A DNA stretch of 27,993 nucleotides from Chrysochromulina tobinii (lineage: Eukaryota; Haptophyta; Prymnesiales; Chrysochromulinaceae): NCBI GenBank assembly GCA_001275005.1, contig JWZX01003374.1, forward strand, positions 1-27,993, written 5' to 3'. This document shows positions 8,501-20,500 of this stretch, piece by piece. The position numbers were made by a program, and so were the translations under genes. Position 1 is the stretch's first letter. Each line of letters begins with the position of its first letter. The notes beneath the pieces are model-generated. The model had not been told where the DNA came from and made no database searches. It saw only the letters and a list, made by a program, of their open reading frames with translations.

Positions 8501-11500
8501 TTCATTTCTTTGAGCGTGTCGAACAATGCGCGCGACTTTGTCCCGTCAGCCCTTACTTCGTCTGCTGCATCTATAGAGTTCGTTACTGTGCATCTTCTTG
8601 ATGTTCACCCTTTCAGTGGCCCTTTGGACGGCTCTACTGCAATCACCTTGGCTGGCAGTGGGCTTCACCTCAGCGGTCTCGGCTGTAAATTCGGAGACCA
8701 TCCGCCAGTGGTTTTGCATCGCATTAGCCCCTACCGTGCCTTATGTGTATCGCCTCCTCATTCTGTGACTGGCTGGGTGGTCCTCCAACTTCAAAGCTAC
8801 ACTGGGACTGCCGATAGTGCGTCTGCGTTTTTCTATCGATCCACTCTATCATCGACTGGGTCGATATCTGATTCGTCGAGTGAAGCGTTGGCCAATAGTA
8901 CCACGGGCCCGACTGGCGCTTCGCGGCTATCACCCGCACTTGGTCCCATACGCGGCGGAACGGTCGTTTCTGTTACAGGTACGCGCACCAAGTCTATGGC
9001 TGCCTCTTCTTCAACAAACACTACTTGCACTTGACTTGTGCTTGAAATGTGCAATGACAGGTCGAAACTTTCAAAATTCAGAGGGCCTCAGCTGCCGATT
9101 TGGGCTCTCACTTTACACAGTCGGCGCGCGGTATTTGACATCACGAACCATCGAGTGTACAGCGCCAGCGCAACGCGCAGGATCTGTGCCATTATCGCTT
9201 TCGCTAAACGGCCAACAGTTCGTTATTATTGGTACCGCATATACATACCACGATCCTCCCCAGGTTGCCGCCATCGTACCGCTCCGTGGGCCTCCTGATG
9301 GTGGCACCCTCGCAGAGCTACACTTCGCCTCAAACAGTGCGCGCGCAACCCTCGTTCTGTTCGTCGAAGAATGCGGATCTCACCCGATTCTGCCGTGGCC
9401 CCCCGCAGTCGTTCAATTTCAAAGTCTATCTTCCTCGCTTCGCATACTGTGCCGATTCGGTTCCATAACCGTGCCAGCGAGTTTTGCCACTGCCTCAAGT
9501 ATTCAATGTGTCACCCCATCCAATCCTCCAGGATATATTACAGTGGAGTCCAGCTTTAATCTTCAAGACTTCATTTCGGGCCATGCACTGTTCCACTACG
9601 ACTTCGTATCCATCCTGCGGATACAGCCTTCTCTGACATCGCAGCTCGGGGGCGAAGAAATTCGTGTGGGCGGCGTCAATTTCATGCCTCCAGACGAAAA
9701 CTCGCTCTACTGCATCGTAGGATCTAGTGGTGCGTCTATCTGACGGATCTGGCGGCGCTCGTGCACTTACATAACGTTGCTTGCCTTGTGCCGCAGTTGC
9801 CGCTGCCGCCCGCTGGGAATCGGATAATTTTATTCATTGCGAAACAGGGCCAACGCGGCAGATTGGACCCGTGGCATTCAGCATTATTGCAAATTCATCC
9901 CAGGGGAGGGCACTGATTTACAGTACTGCAAGCATAACTATTGCAGAGCGCCCCCGTCTAGACGGCGTCTCGCCCAGTAGTGGCCCTCAACGTGGCGGAA
10001 CGCGTGTAAAGATTTGGGGTGGGAATCTTCCATCCAGCACAACTGATAGATGCTACTTTGGTGGCGCCATGGCCACCCCGAGACTGAGATTTCAAAATAT
10101 GTATGAATGCTTCTCGCCTCCTTTGCCCAGGGGCACGTTTGCGAACTCAACAGTGCATGTGACGATCAACCAAGATAGCAGTGCGGGTTCAACTGTATTC
10201 AACTACTTTGCGGAACCGGTCGTCCTGGCGCTGATGCCACCTTCAGGCCCTGTCAGTGGGGGTACCTACGTAGAGATCACGGGCCTTCATTTTGCAGTGA
10301 TCCTGCCGTCCATATTCTGCTCTTTCAATTCTACGGTTGTGACGGCAACGCTGGTATCTTCCGTGCTACTACAATGCATCACGCCACACAGTTCTCAGGG
10401 ATACACAAATGTCGAAGTCGGTTTGCAGCGACATGACTTTTCGCAATCGGGTGCCCAGTTCCTCTTTCACGATTTTGTATTGACGGAGGTACATCCCCTG
10501 AGTGGCCCTGTTGAAGGCAATACCACCGTAGTGTTGGCATCCACCAACTTTCCAACCCCGTGCATCAACTGCCACGTGTATAAAGACTCTTGGTGCAAGT
10601 TTGGCCGTGCTGCAGCAGTGCCTGCGTATCACGATGCGCTCGATCACATTTCATGTGTAACTCCACGCTATCCAACACCCGGCGTCGTGAGCATCTCAAT
10701 CGTTCAGGCAGATGCCATCTATCTGCACAAATTGCCTTATCGCTACGAGATGCGCCCATATATCCAGCATGCATTCCCCCTACTTGGGCCAACACGCGGG
10801 GGCACCACAGTCACGCTCGATGTCCGATATTTGCCGCTGAGTGGCGCGAACTCAGCAATGTGCCGATTTGGAGATTTTCCCGTCAGCATTCACGTGGTTT
10901 CACCCACGAGGATAGAGTGCGTCTCGCCTGCAAGCCCCGCCGGCTTCGGATCTCTTCTCTTGAGCACTAACGACCAGGACTTTGTTGACGATGGTTTAAT
11001 GTTTGACACCTATCATCATCCAAGATTTGTTTCAGTGGCTCCATTGCACGGCCCCACTCGAGGCGGCACTAGTACCACCATCACAGGCAGCCTAATTTAC
11101 GCACGACCCTTTCGATCACAACACGCGCGCTGCCAAATCGATTCAGCTCTGGTGATAGCGACGTTTATTTCAGAACAGGAAATCATATGTTCGACCCCGA
11201 TCCACGATGTGGGGACCGTGCGGCTGCAGGTTACGATGAACTTACAGCAATTTTCCGACGCAGGCGTCTTCACATACACTGATGTTGGACGGACAGGTGT
11301 GTGGCCACCACGCGGGGCAGGAGGCACTGTGGTACATATATCGGATGCCCAGTTGCTCTTGACGGGTATTGAAGGGATCAAATGCTTGATTGGAGAAGAT
11401 TACGTCGAGGCCAGCTTGGACGCGGTGAATGTCGTCAAATGCACAACGCCGCTTCAAAGGCAAACAAAAAGTGTCACAATTTTAGTCAAAAAAGGAACAG

Positions 11501-14500
11501 AGCTACTCGTGAGCGGAATCCTTTTCAGCTACGAAGACGTTGCAGAGGTGAGGTCAGCACATCCAGAGGTCGGGGTCGATACAGGGCGGCACGCTCGTGA
11601 CGCTGTACGGCTCGGGGCTCGTGGGCGCTCCGTCGGCGCGTTGTCGGTTTGGCGAGGTGGCGGTGCCTGCGCGGCTGCTCTCAGCCGGGCAGCTCGAGTG
11701 CACCTCGCCGCGCCCCGCGGCGCCGGGGTACGTGGCGCTCGAGGTGAGCACCAACGGGCGCGACTTCAGTGCGTCGGGCGTGCACTTTGAGTATCTGCGG
11801 CCGGTGGCGCTGCGTGCGCTCGAGCCGGTGCGCGGGCCTGTGGGCGGCGGCACCTTTGTGAACGTGACTGGCAGCGGCTTCTCGGCGCGCTCGGCGCAGC
11901 TCGGCTACGTGTGGTGCCGCTTCAACACGAGCGCGGTCGCCGCGGCGTGGGCGCGCGCGACCGAGGTGCACTGCATCGCGCCCGCGCACGCGCCGGGCGT
12001 CACGGTCGTCGCGCTCACGCTCAACGAGCAGCAGCACACGAGCGGCGGCGCGCGCTTCGAGTACGAGGTGGGTGCGGCGCACAGCGTGCACCCGAGCTCC
12101 GGCCCGCTCGCGGGCGGCACGCTCGTCGAGGTGCGGGGCGCTCGCATCGCGCTGCCGGACGGGCGCGGCCTCTTTTGTCAGTTTGGCGGCGCGGAGGCGG
12201 TGGCGGCGACGCACTCGAGCCGCGAGCTGGTGCGGTGCGTCGCGCCGCCCTCGGCGCGCGGCGCCGTCGGCGCGGTCGCGCTCCGGCTGGTGAACAACGA
12301 CGCCGTGTACGGCGCGGCGGTCGCGTACACGTACCGCGCGCTCGTCGAGGTGCGCCGCGTGCACCCCGTGCTTGGGCTGCGCACGGGCGGCACGCTCGTG
12401 ACGCTGTACGGCTCGGGGCTCGTGGGCGCTCCGTCGGCGCGTTGTCGGTTTGGCGAGGTGGCGGTGCCTGCGCGGCTGCTCTCAGCCGGGCAGCTCGAGT
12501 GCACCTCGCCGCGCCCTGCGGCGCCGGGGTACGTGGCGCTCGAGGTGAGCACCAACGGGCGCGACTTCAGTGGCTCGGGCATCCTTTTTTCTGTTGTGGA
12601 TGTACCTTCCGTTGCTTTCCTCGATCCTCCACTTGGTCCTGCGCTTGGGGGCACGCTCATTTTCGTTCACGGCCACCTGTTCTCCGCCCGTGCTTGGGAT
12701 CTTTCTCTTCTCACATGTGCTTTCAACACCAGTAGCGTACCTGCGTACTGGCTGAGCTCACTTCTCATATTGTGCACTTCACCACGGCGCGGTGATTCGA
12801 TGGCAGTGGTAGAAGTCGCAAACATTCCACCGTCCTTTTCCAATCAGCGAATAACGTTCTTGTACGTCACGGCTTTGGCTGCATCGTTGACCCCGGCAAG
12901 CGGACCACCCATCGGCGATACTCTCTTGTCCATTCATGGTGAGTCCCTCCTCATCCAGCCCGCGCATGCAGCAGGGATTGCGGTCATCCAAATATGCTAA
13001 CGCCCACGCTAAACCTGCTTTTTCACGCCTTATCCGATGTCGTACTTTTGCCCACAGGTACTGGCTTTGTTCCACCATACACCAGTGGTGTTAAATGCAT
13101 TTTCGACGATTCCAAACAGACTGAGGCGCACGTGCTTAGCCACAGCTTGGTCGTGTGCCGTTCTCCACCAATGGCCTCCCCAAGAGACAGTACAGTTCAA
13201 CTGCAAGTCGATGGGGCATTGATATCTACCGCGATGAAATTCATATTTCACGCGGATCCTCGACTACTGGCCGTCTCACCTCGGCTGGGACCTCGCACAG
13301 GAGGTACCATTATACAGGTTACTGGTTTGTTCTTGTCAGAGCTTGACCCGCTCTTCTGCCGCTTCGGTCAAACTCATGTACCGAGCCGCAGGAAGAGCTC
13401 GACTGAGGTTATGTGCGTCGCACCTTCTAGCACCACCTCAGGAAGTCAGCCTTTTGCGATACTGCGTGGATTGTTTGGAGCTCCTTTGATCGCCGGTTCT
13501 TTCGAATACCTCCACGCTACGCAAATCATCTCTTTGACGCCTGGCAGCGGACCTAGCGTAGGTGGGACCAGGCTGACAGTTACAGGCGAGCACTTCTCGC
13601 GCCGTGCCGTGGACTTGATGGTTCTCCACGTCAGGTTCAACGCGACTACTGTGCTTCTCGCGGAGTACCGTTCCACACACACTGTAATCTGCTCCACGCC
13701 TTCGCACACGCCCGGCGCAGTCGTTGTAGAAGCAACGAGCAATTTGCAGCAATTCACGGCATCAGGCCTGATTTATGTGTTTACGTCGAAGTTGCTTACT
13801 AGTGTCATACCTGCTTCCGGACCTGTCCTCGGCGGGACGTTGCTTTCTATCGTCACATCTGCAATTCCTGTACGGGGTCGCTGGACGTGCCGATTCGGGC
13901 AGCACGCCACAGCTGTCGCATCATTCGCGGGTGCAGGAGTGTTCCGTTGCGTGTCGCCTCCGTCAGTAACGGCCGCCGAAGTAACGATGTCGATGGCCAA
14001 CGCAGACGCATTCACCCTGAGCACCATCCTCTTCTCATATGAAGTGGAGCCCAGACTCGATCGGCTTCATCCTGCGATGGGGCCGCAGGTGATGAATCCA
14101 ACATAGATGAGACGCACCGAGTGCCCGCAAAACGCTGAAACCCCTGCTTGGCTGCGTGTGCCTTCCATAGGATGGCGGTACTCTGCTCTCGATTTTTGGT
14201 TCAGATTTCAAGGCAGGTCCTTCGATTTGGTGCAGATTTACAACAAGGGTCTCACATGCGACATCATCTGGAAGCTCTGTTCTGGTGCTCGCCCGATTCG
14301 TCTCATCCTCTCACGTGGAATGCCTTTCAACGATGCTCCCTCCGGGCATCAGTCGACTCGACCTTACATTCAATGGTCAGGGGCCTTTTTCTCGAGGCGC
14401 TTTGCAATTCGAGCATTATCCCAAGGTGCGCGAGTGCCATTATCAGACTGCTACAATGGCTTCTTACCGCACGGCTCGTGGATGCAGGTACACGTTTCGG

Positions 14501-17500
14501 CTGTTGTTCCCCAGCGAGGCCCAGTTTTTGGCAGAATACCGGTGCACGTGCATGGTACCGGATTCTCACATCGCGGTGCAGCTCTCTCTGTTCTGCGGTG
14601 CGCGTTTGGCAATGCCACTGCCGTAGCTGTGTTGCTACGCGAAGGGTCGGAGTTGGTATGCAGCTTACCTCGAGGGAGGCTAGGGTTTGTGACAGCAGGT
14701 AGGGAGCGGTGAACCTACCCAAACCCTCCGTGCGTGCGCGCTGACTTCGTTGTTCGTTGCGTTCGGGGATGCCTGCAGAGGTGACCAACAACGGAGTCGA
14801 CTTCTCTAAAAGTTCCATCGTCACGTTCGAGTATCTGATCGTCGACGTTCTGCACGTGGAGCCCGACAACGGTAGTTCGCCTTGAGTGACCCTCCCTGAT
14901 GCCCGATATCACTGAACGTGCGCGACTCCGCCCATGCACCTGCTCGCTCTTCCTGTAGGGCCTACTGCCGGCGGAACCTTAGTGACGATTCACGGGATAG
15001 GCTTTACAGCCTCGGCGACATATGGATCTTGGTGTCGATGGGAACACATCGCGGTTGTCCCTGCGCGCGTCTTGCACGCTCAAGTTGTCACGTGCGTGGC
15101 CCCTTCTTCGCGGGAGCCCCGCCGCGTTCAAGTCACTCTGCAACTCAACAACGTGCTCACCCGTACGAGTGCATCATTTCGTTTTGTGGCCGTCCCGACG
15201 GTGAACTTCTACCCGTTGCTGGGGCCGGTGGAAGGTGGCACTCAGCTTCTTCTCGACGGCACTCTCATGATTGCAGCTGATTGGTGGTGCCGATTTGATC
15301 AAATCGTGGTTCCAGCAAGACGAGCGACAAGCACACGACTGCAGGTGCTAATAAATGAAGTCCAGACCAACTCGCATTCGTGCCTTGTTGACATTTGCGA
15401 CGTCCGTTGCGGTGCCCCCTGCCGCTTGCTCAGTGCATCTCTCCACCACACAACTTGGGGTTCGTACAAGTGGCCGTGAGCTCGAATCCCCACGATTTCA
15501 TCCCCGTAGATGCGCGGTTCGAGTATGTGCCCTTTCTTAGGCTCGAACTACTCAGCCCCTCTGTTGGTCCGACTGATGGCGGCAGCCTGGTGAGCTTCTT
15601 GGGCGGAACTTTTCATGAACGGAGTGGCGCTTTGTTTTATTTACGCTGCAGATTCAACAGTACGGCCGTACCAGGCGTTTTTGTTTCCGCACGGGAAGTG
15701 AGATGTGTGACGCCTGAAATGCCCCGAAGCCACGTCGCTGCCGCCATCACCAGCAATCTGCTTGACTACGTTGGCAGTCTCTCGTTCGAATATGCAAGCA
15801 TGCGTCTGGTGCGGCTCGACCCGTTTGAGGGACCCGTGGCTGGTGGTACGCGCGTTGCCGTGCACGGTTACAGTTTTGCGCCCACGGATGTTTACTGCCG
15901 CTTTGACGATCTCCTTGTTACTGCGACCCTCGCGTCCAGCTCGGTGTTGTGGTGCGTGGCCCCGAGGCGCTTGGCGGGAGGCGATTCTGTGAGCGTCGGC
16001 GTCGTGTTGGCGGATGCCATAGTGTTGAGTGTAGCTACGTACACGTACGTCCAAGAGCCCGCGGTTCAGCATTTCTACCCGCACCGAGGGCCCACGCATG
16101 GTGGGACAACGCTGACTATATACGGCAATTTCGCTACGGCCACCGATGTGCAGTGCTTCGTTGGCTTGCAAGCCTCGCTTTGTCGTGTTCAGATCGGGCG
16201 CCACCTCGAATGCACAGTTCCCCCCCATCCGGCATCGGGAACCGTTTCAATCACGCTTGTCAGAGGCCCAGGCAGTTCGAGGCACTCTGCAAGCATCCAG
16301 CAAGTTGTGCCGAGCCGTCTTTATGAGTACTACCCTGCATTCCACGTGCAAGGCGTTCAACCAGCCGAGGGCCCTGTGCATGGTGGATCCGTGCTCAATC
16401 TCCTTTGTGACACGGTGCCACTCGGTAGGCCCCTCACTTGCCGGTTCAACTCGACAGTGCTCGACAGCACGCGCACGTCTCAATCACTCGCAATGTGTCG
16501 AGCACCACCTGCCTCTTTGCATGGTTTGCATCTAGGATTGTTCGTTGTGGTGGAGCTCAGCGCCAATCTGCAAGACTACTCTTCCGACGGCAACATGTTT
16601 GAATATCATGTACCCGTGCTCAATGTTGCCGCACCAAGCATCGGCCCGCACGCCGGGGGCACGATGATGACCATTGTTGGGACAGCATTGCGAGCGCCTC
16701 TGTCAGGCAGGGAATCGATTGTCTCGTGCATCTTCCTCGATGGAAGTGCTACCCCTTGGATAGTGCCGGCGAGCGTCGTGACCGTGTCCTCGCTGACTTG
16801 CCGCACCCCCAGCGTCTCTGCTCCTTCCGGGATGAGTGTAGCCGTACAAGCTTTCAATGCAACTCTTGGGGCTGCGTCGCGCTTCAGGTTCTTGCCTTCA
16901 GCATACATATCCAGCTTGTGGCCAGCGGCTGGGCCAGCAGATGGTGGCACACGGATTCAGGTGCTTGGCTCGGGCTTTGTCGACTCCCTAGGTTTGATGT
17001 GCAAATTCCACGCGGCGAAGACAAGCACAGAAGCTGTCGTTGACATGCGCATGGTGCGTGCACAACTTTACTCGGCAAATCGCATCGACTGCGTAGCTCC
17101 GATGATGAGGAACGGCCATCATGCTGTCGTCGAAGTCAGTCCGAACGCGCAACAGTTCACGCGCAGCCAGACATCGTTCGCGTATTACCACCGCGCGGTT
17201 GTAACCATGATTGAGCCGCCACGTGTGCCGGTCACTGGTGGTAGTCTTCTTCGGGTGCACGGCAACGGGTTTTTCACGTGGGCCGGGAACTTGAGGTGTG
17301 CCTTTCGGTCAATTGTAACCGAAGCGACATTCACCTCATCCACCAGGATCAATTGTATCGCGCCGCGCTGGCATCTTGCTGACCTCGTGGCGGTGGAGGT
17401 CTCGTTGAATGCGATAGACTTCACATCTGACGGCGAACAGCTCGTCTTTGTCGACGTGATATTATCTGAAGCCCTGCCACCCAACGGGCCTGTAGACGGC

Positions 17501-20500
17501 GGCAGCAAAATATTGATCCATGCTTCGGTATTTCCCCCTGGTTTGTATCATTGCCAATTCAACTCGCTGTTGATGCCAGCAACCCACCTCGCAATGCGCA
17601 CACTATCTTGCACATCTCCACCATTACCATCCCGTTCGTTCCAGGCCAAGCCATCCAGCGTCCACCTAATGGTGCTCATCGACGGCGTCTCCACGCCGAG
17701 TGCGTTGCACTTTCTCTACGATGCTCCGTTGCAGCTCACCAGAGTGCAGCCGCTTGCGGGCCCACACCTCGGAGGGACTGTTGTGACTGTCAGCGCCGCA
17801 CTGCTCCCTCAGCGGTTGGTATTCTGCCGCTTTCAAGCAGCAGAAGGACTGTCGATGGTAGCTGCCGCAAAATGGCACTCGTCGACTCGGTTGGAATGCG
17901 TAGCACCCCGGTTTCACTCAGGAATCGCCAGAGTTGAAATCGGCCTAAATGGTCAACAGTTCACGCAGCAGAAACTTTCCTTCTCGTTTCTGCCACCCGT
18001 GCAAATCCACAGCGTGCTTCCCCTGATGGCACCGCCTGCCGGTGGGACGATGATCACTTTCGTCGGACATAACCTTCGGGCTCTTTTGCACGTGGCAATC
18101 ATGTGCACGTTTAATGAGACAGCAGTGCCCGCGCTCGTCAGCAACGCCCTTGTTTACTGTATTGCCCCACCTCACGCTCCCGGGATTGTGATGGCACAGC
18201 TCACTGCTGGTGCGCATGAGTGGATCCTTTCTTCGTTCTTCAGCTTCTTCGAGTACAAATTAGTCAGCCTCGTAAGGCTGGTGCCAAGTGTGGGGCCCCA
18301 GATGGGAGGCACTGTCGTCTCCATCACTATCGACAAGTTACCCGATGGCGTAATCACGTGTCGATTCACTTATCGCGTTGCGATGCAAGTGAATGCGTCC
18401 ACTGCGCCGGGTACGAGTGTTGTGTGCCTCTCACCTCAGGCAGCCTCATCGGGCATCGCGTCTATCACTCTGCTGTGTGGGACAAGAGTATGTAGCGACT
18501 CGCGCCGGTTCGACTATCATGCCGTTCTTAGAGATGCCCATGTAGTCCCGGCGCACGGGCCAACCCTTGGCGGGACGAGAGTAGAGCTCGCCGTCGACGA
18601 TCTAGCACTATCAATCGATGACGTGCGAGCCGGCCGGGCGGCGTGTAGGTTTGGTTCGCTTCCATCTTCACCAGCAGTACCCGCCTACGTTGTGGGAGCA
18701 AGATGGATATGTGCCAGTCCCCAAGGTGAGCCAGGGTCTCATGGCCTCTCAGTGTCTCTGAACGGGCAGCAGTTCATCGGATTGGCTTCGTATACGTACG
18801 ATGTTGAGCTCGTTGCCGTGCGGCTTTCTCCGGCCAGGGGTCCCATGGCAGGCGGAGCGACGATCCATGTATATGTCAACTCCTTGAGTCGTGATCGGTA
18901 CGACGAGATGCTGTGCAAGTTTGAAGACAGTGAACGCGCAAAGGTCGTTGCCGCTTCGACTCGATCCGGACATATTCTTTGCACCGCCCCGGCAATGGCC
19001 GTGGGTTACTGTGCCGTCTCGGTGGCTGCGAATGGCGTGGACTTTTCAAATGCCTTGCCATACGAAGCTGTGCCGACGACGATCAGTTCTGAGATTGGAT
19101 TTGTCACTTCACCCGGAGGCGTCGTCCACATCGCCGGTCGGGCGCTCGCTCCTTCTCTCAGTGTCTGCTCATTTGGAGCAAGGCATACAACGGATGCCCA
19201 CTTCGAGAGCAGCTCCACCATGCGCTGCATTGTCAACAACGGTCTAGCCCCCGCGAGTTTCGTGAATTTGGTGATCACCGGGGCCGACGTCCCCTACCGG
19301 CATGTTGGACCAACGCTTTTTGTGCGGCATCTTCCTTTTATCCATATGCTGTCACCGTCCCTTGGGCCGCGGCGGGGAGGGACCGTTGTGACGATCTGGG
19401 CGGATCACTTGGTCCATCCTAATGATCGATCAGGTTCTGCGGACATGTTCTGCAGGTTTGGGGAGCACGGGCTTGTGACCGCCCTGCTCATCAAGTCTCT
19501 TTTTGTAGAATGCGCCGCCCCTTCACTCCAGAGTTCCAGCTGCCCGGCCAGATGCACGCAGGATGGATCGGGAGATCTTTGCCACTCATGCGAACCCAAC
19601 ATGACCGACGCGACCGTTCGCGTCGCCGTGACACTCTCAGTGAATGGCGAACAGTTCAGCGAAAACGAGCAGCTCACTTTTGGGTATCAGTCAGACGTAG
19701 TCGTTATCAGGTGCGTGGCACGAGCGTGCGTTGATGTTGCCATACGTCACCTTTGACCCCGCCGCCAACCTTGCTGCAGGTTGCATCCAAGTCGTGGGCC
19801 TCTGACTGGCCGCTCGGTCATTGAACTCAGCGGCTCGGGGTTCTCGACAGAGACGCGATGCCGCATCCTTACCCAGGTGGTCCCAACAACGATCGTCGGC
19901 ACTGACCGTCTGAAATGCCGCACGCCTCCTTCACCTACCAATGGTTTTGTCAGCGTCGAGGTCGTGCAAAGCAACCAGTCGGAATCAACAGCTGCAGGCC
20001 TGCTTTTCTTGTATGTTGACTCAGTCGTGGACAGCGTCCGCCCAACATCAGGGCCAGGTAACGGTGGGACGATAATCACAATACGTGGGCCGGCATTCGT
20101 GCCGCCATCATCGTGCTTCAGTGGCGGTGTTCGAGCGGTTTCGGCAACATCCGTGTCGACCACTCACATATTGTGCCAGATGCCGGTGCGACTGCGTCGT
20201 GGGGTAGCTGTTGTGCAGATTGAGTCGTTCAGCGCTTTGCTGATGGGGCAAGTGTTTTTCAGCTACGAAGAAAGCTTTCGGCTGCAAGTGGTGCAACCCA
20301 GCTCAGGGCCTCACGCCGGAGGGACCGCGTTGACGATAATTGGCTCAGGCGAGTTGCACGAGGACATACCCTACCACGAGGACATACCCTACCACCTGCT
20401 TCTTGCTGAGTTGACGTCGTGCTCCACCTTTGCACGATTCCCGATTTTTCTCTGAACAGGGTTCGCGCCGAGCGCGTTTGCTACCTGCCGTTTCGTCGAT

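Noticed and set aside
7312-8601. Long + strand ORF (429 aa) overlapping the TIG frame in GC-rich island 1, and a 318-aa antisense ORF at 7415-8371
   Set aside because: Both are Arg/Ala-rich shadows caused by the lack of stop codons in extremely GC-rich DNA; the TIG frame explains the region fully.
11681-12735. ORFs on both strands in GC-rich island 2 (about 11681-12364 minus and 11911-12735 plus)
   Set aside because: The same GC-driven artefact; no family signature, while the overlapping TIG frame is clear.
14107-14712. Separate gene starting at the ATG at 14107
   Set aside because: Its first part lies in intron 4 and out of the TIG frame; introns 4 and 5 explain the reading frames with intact TIG motifs.
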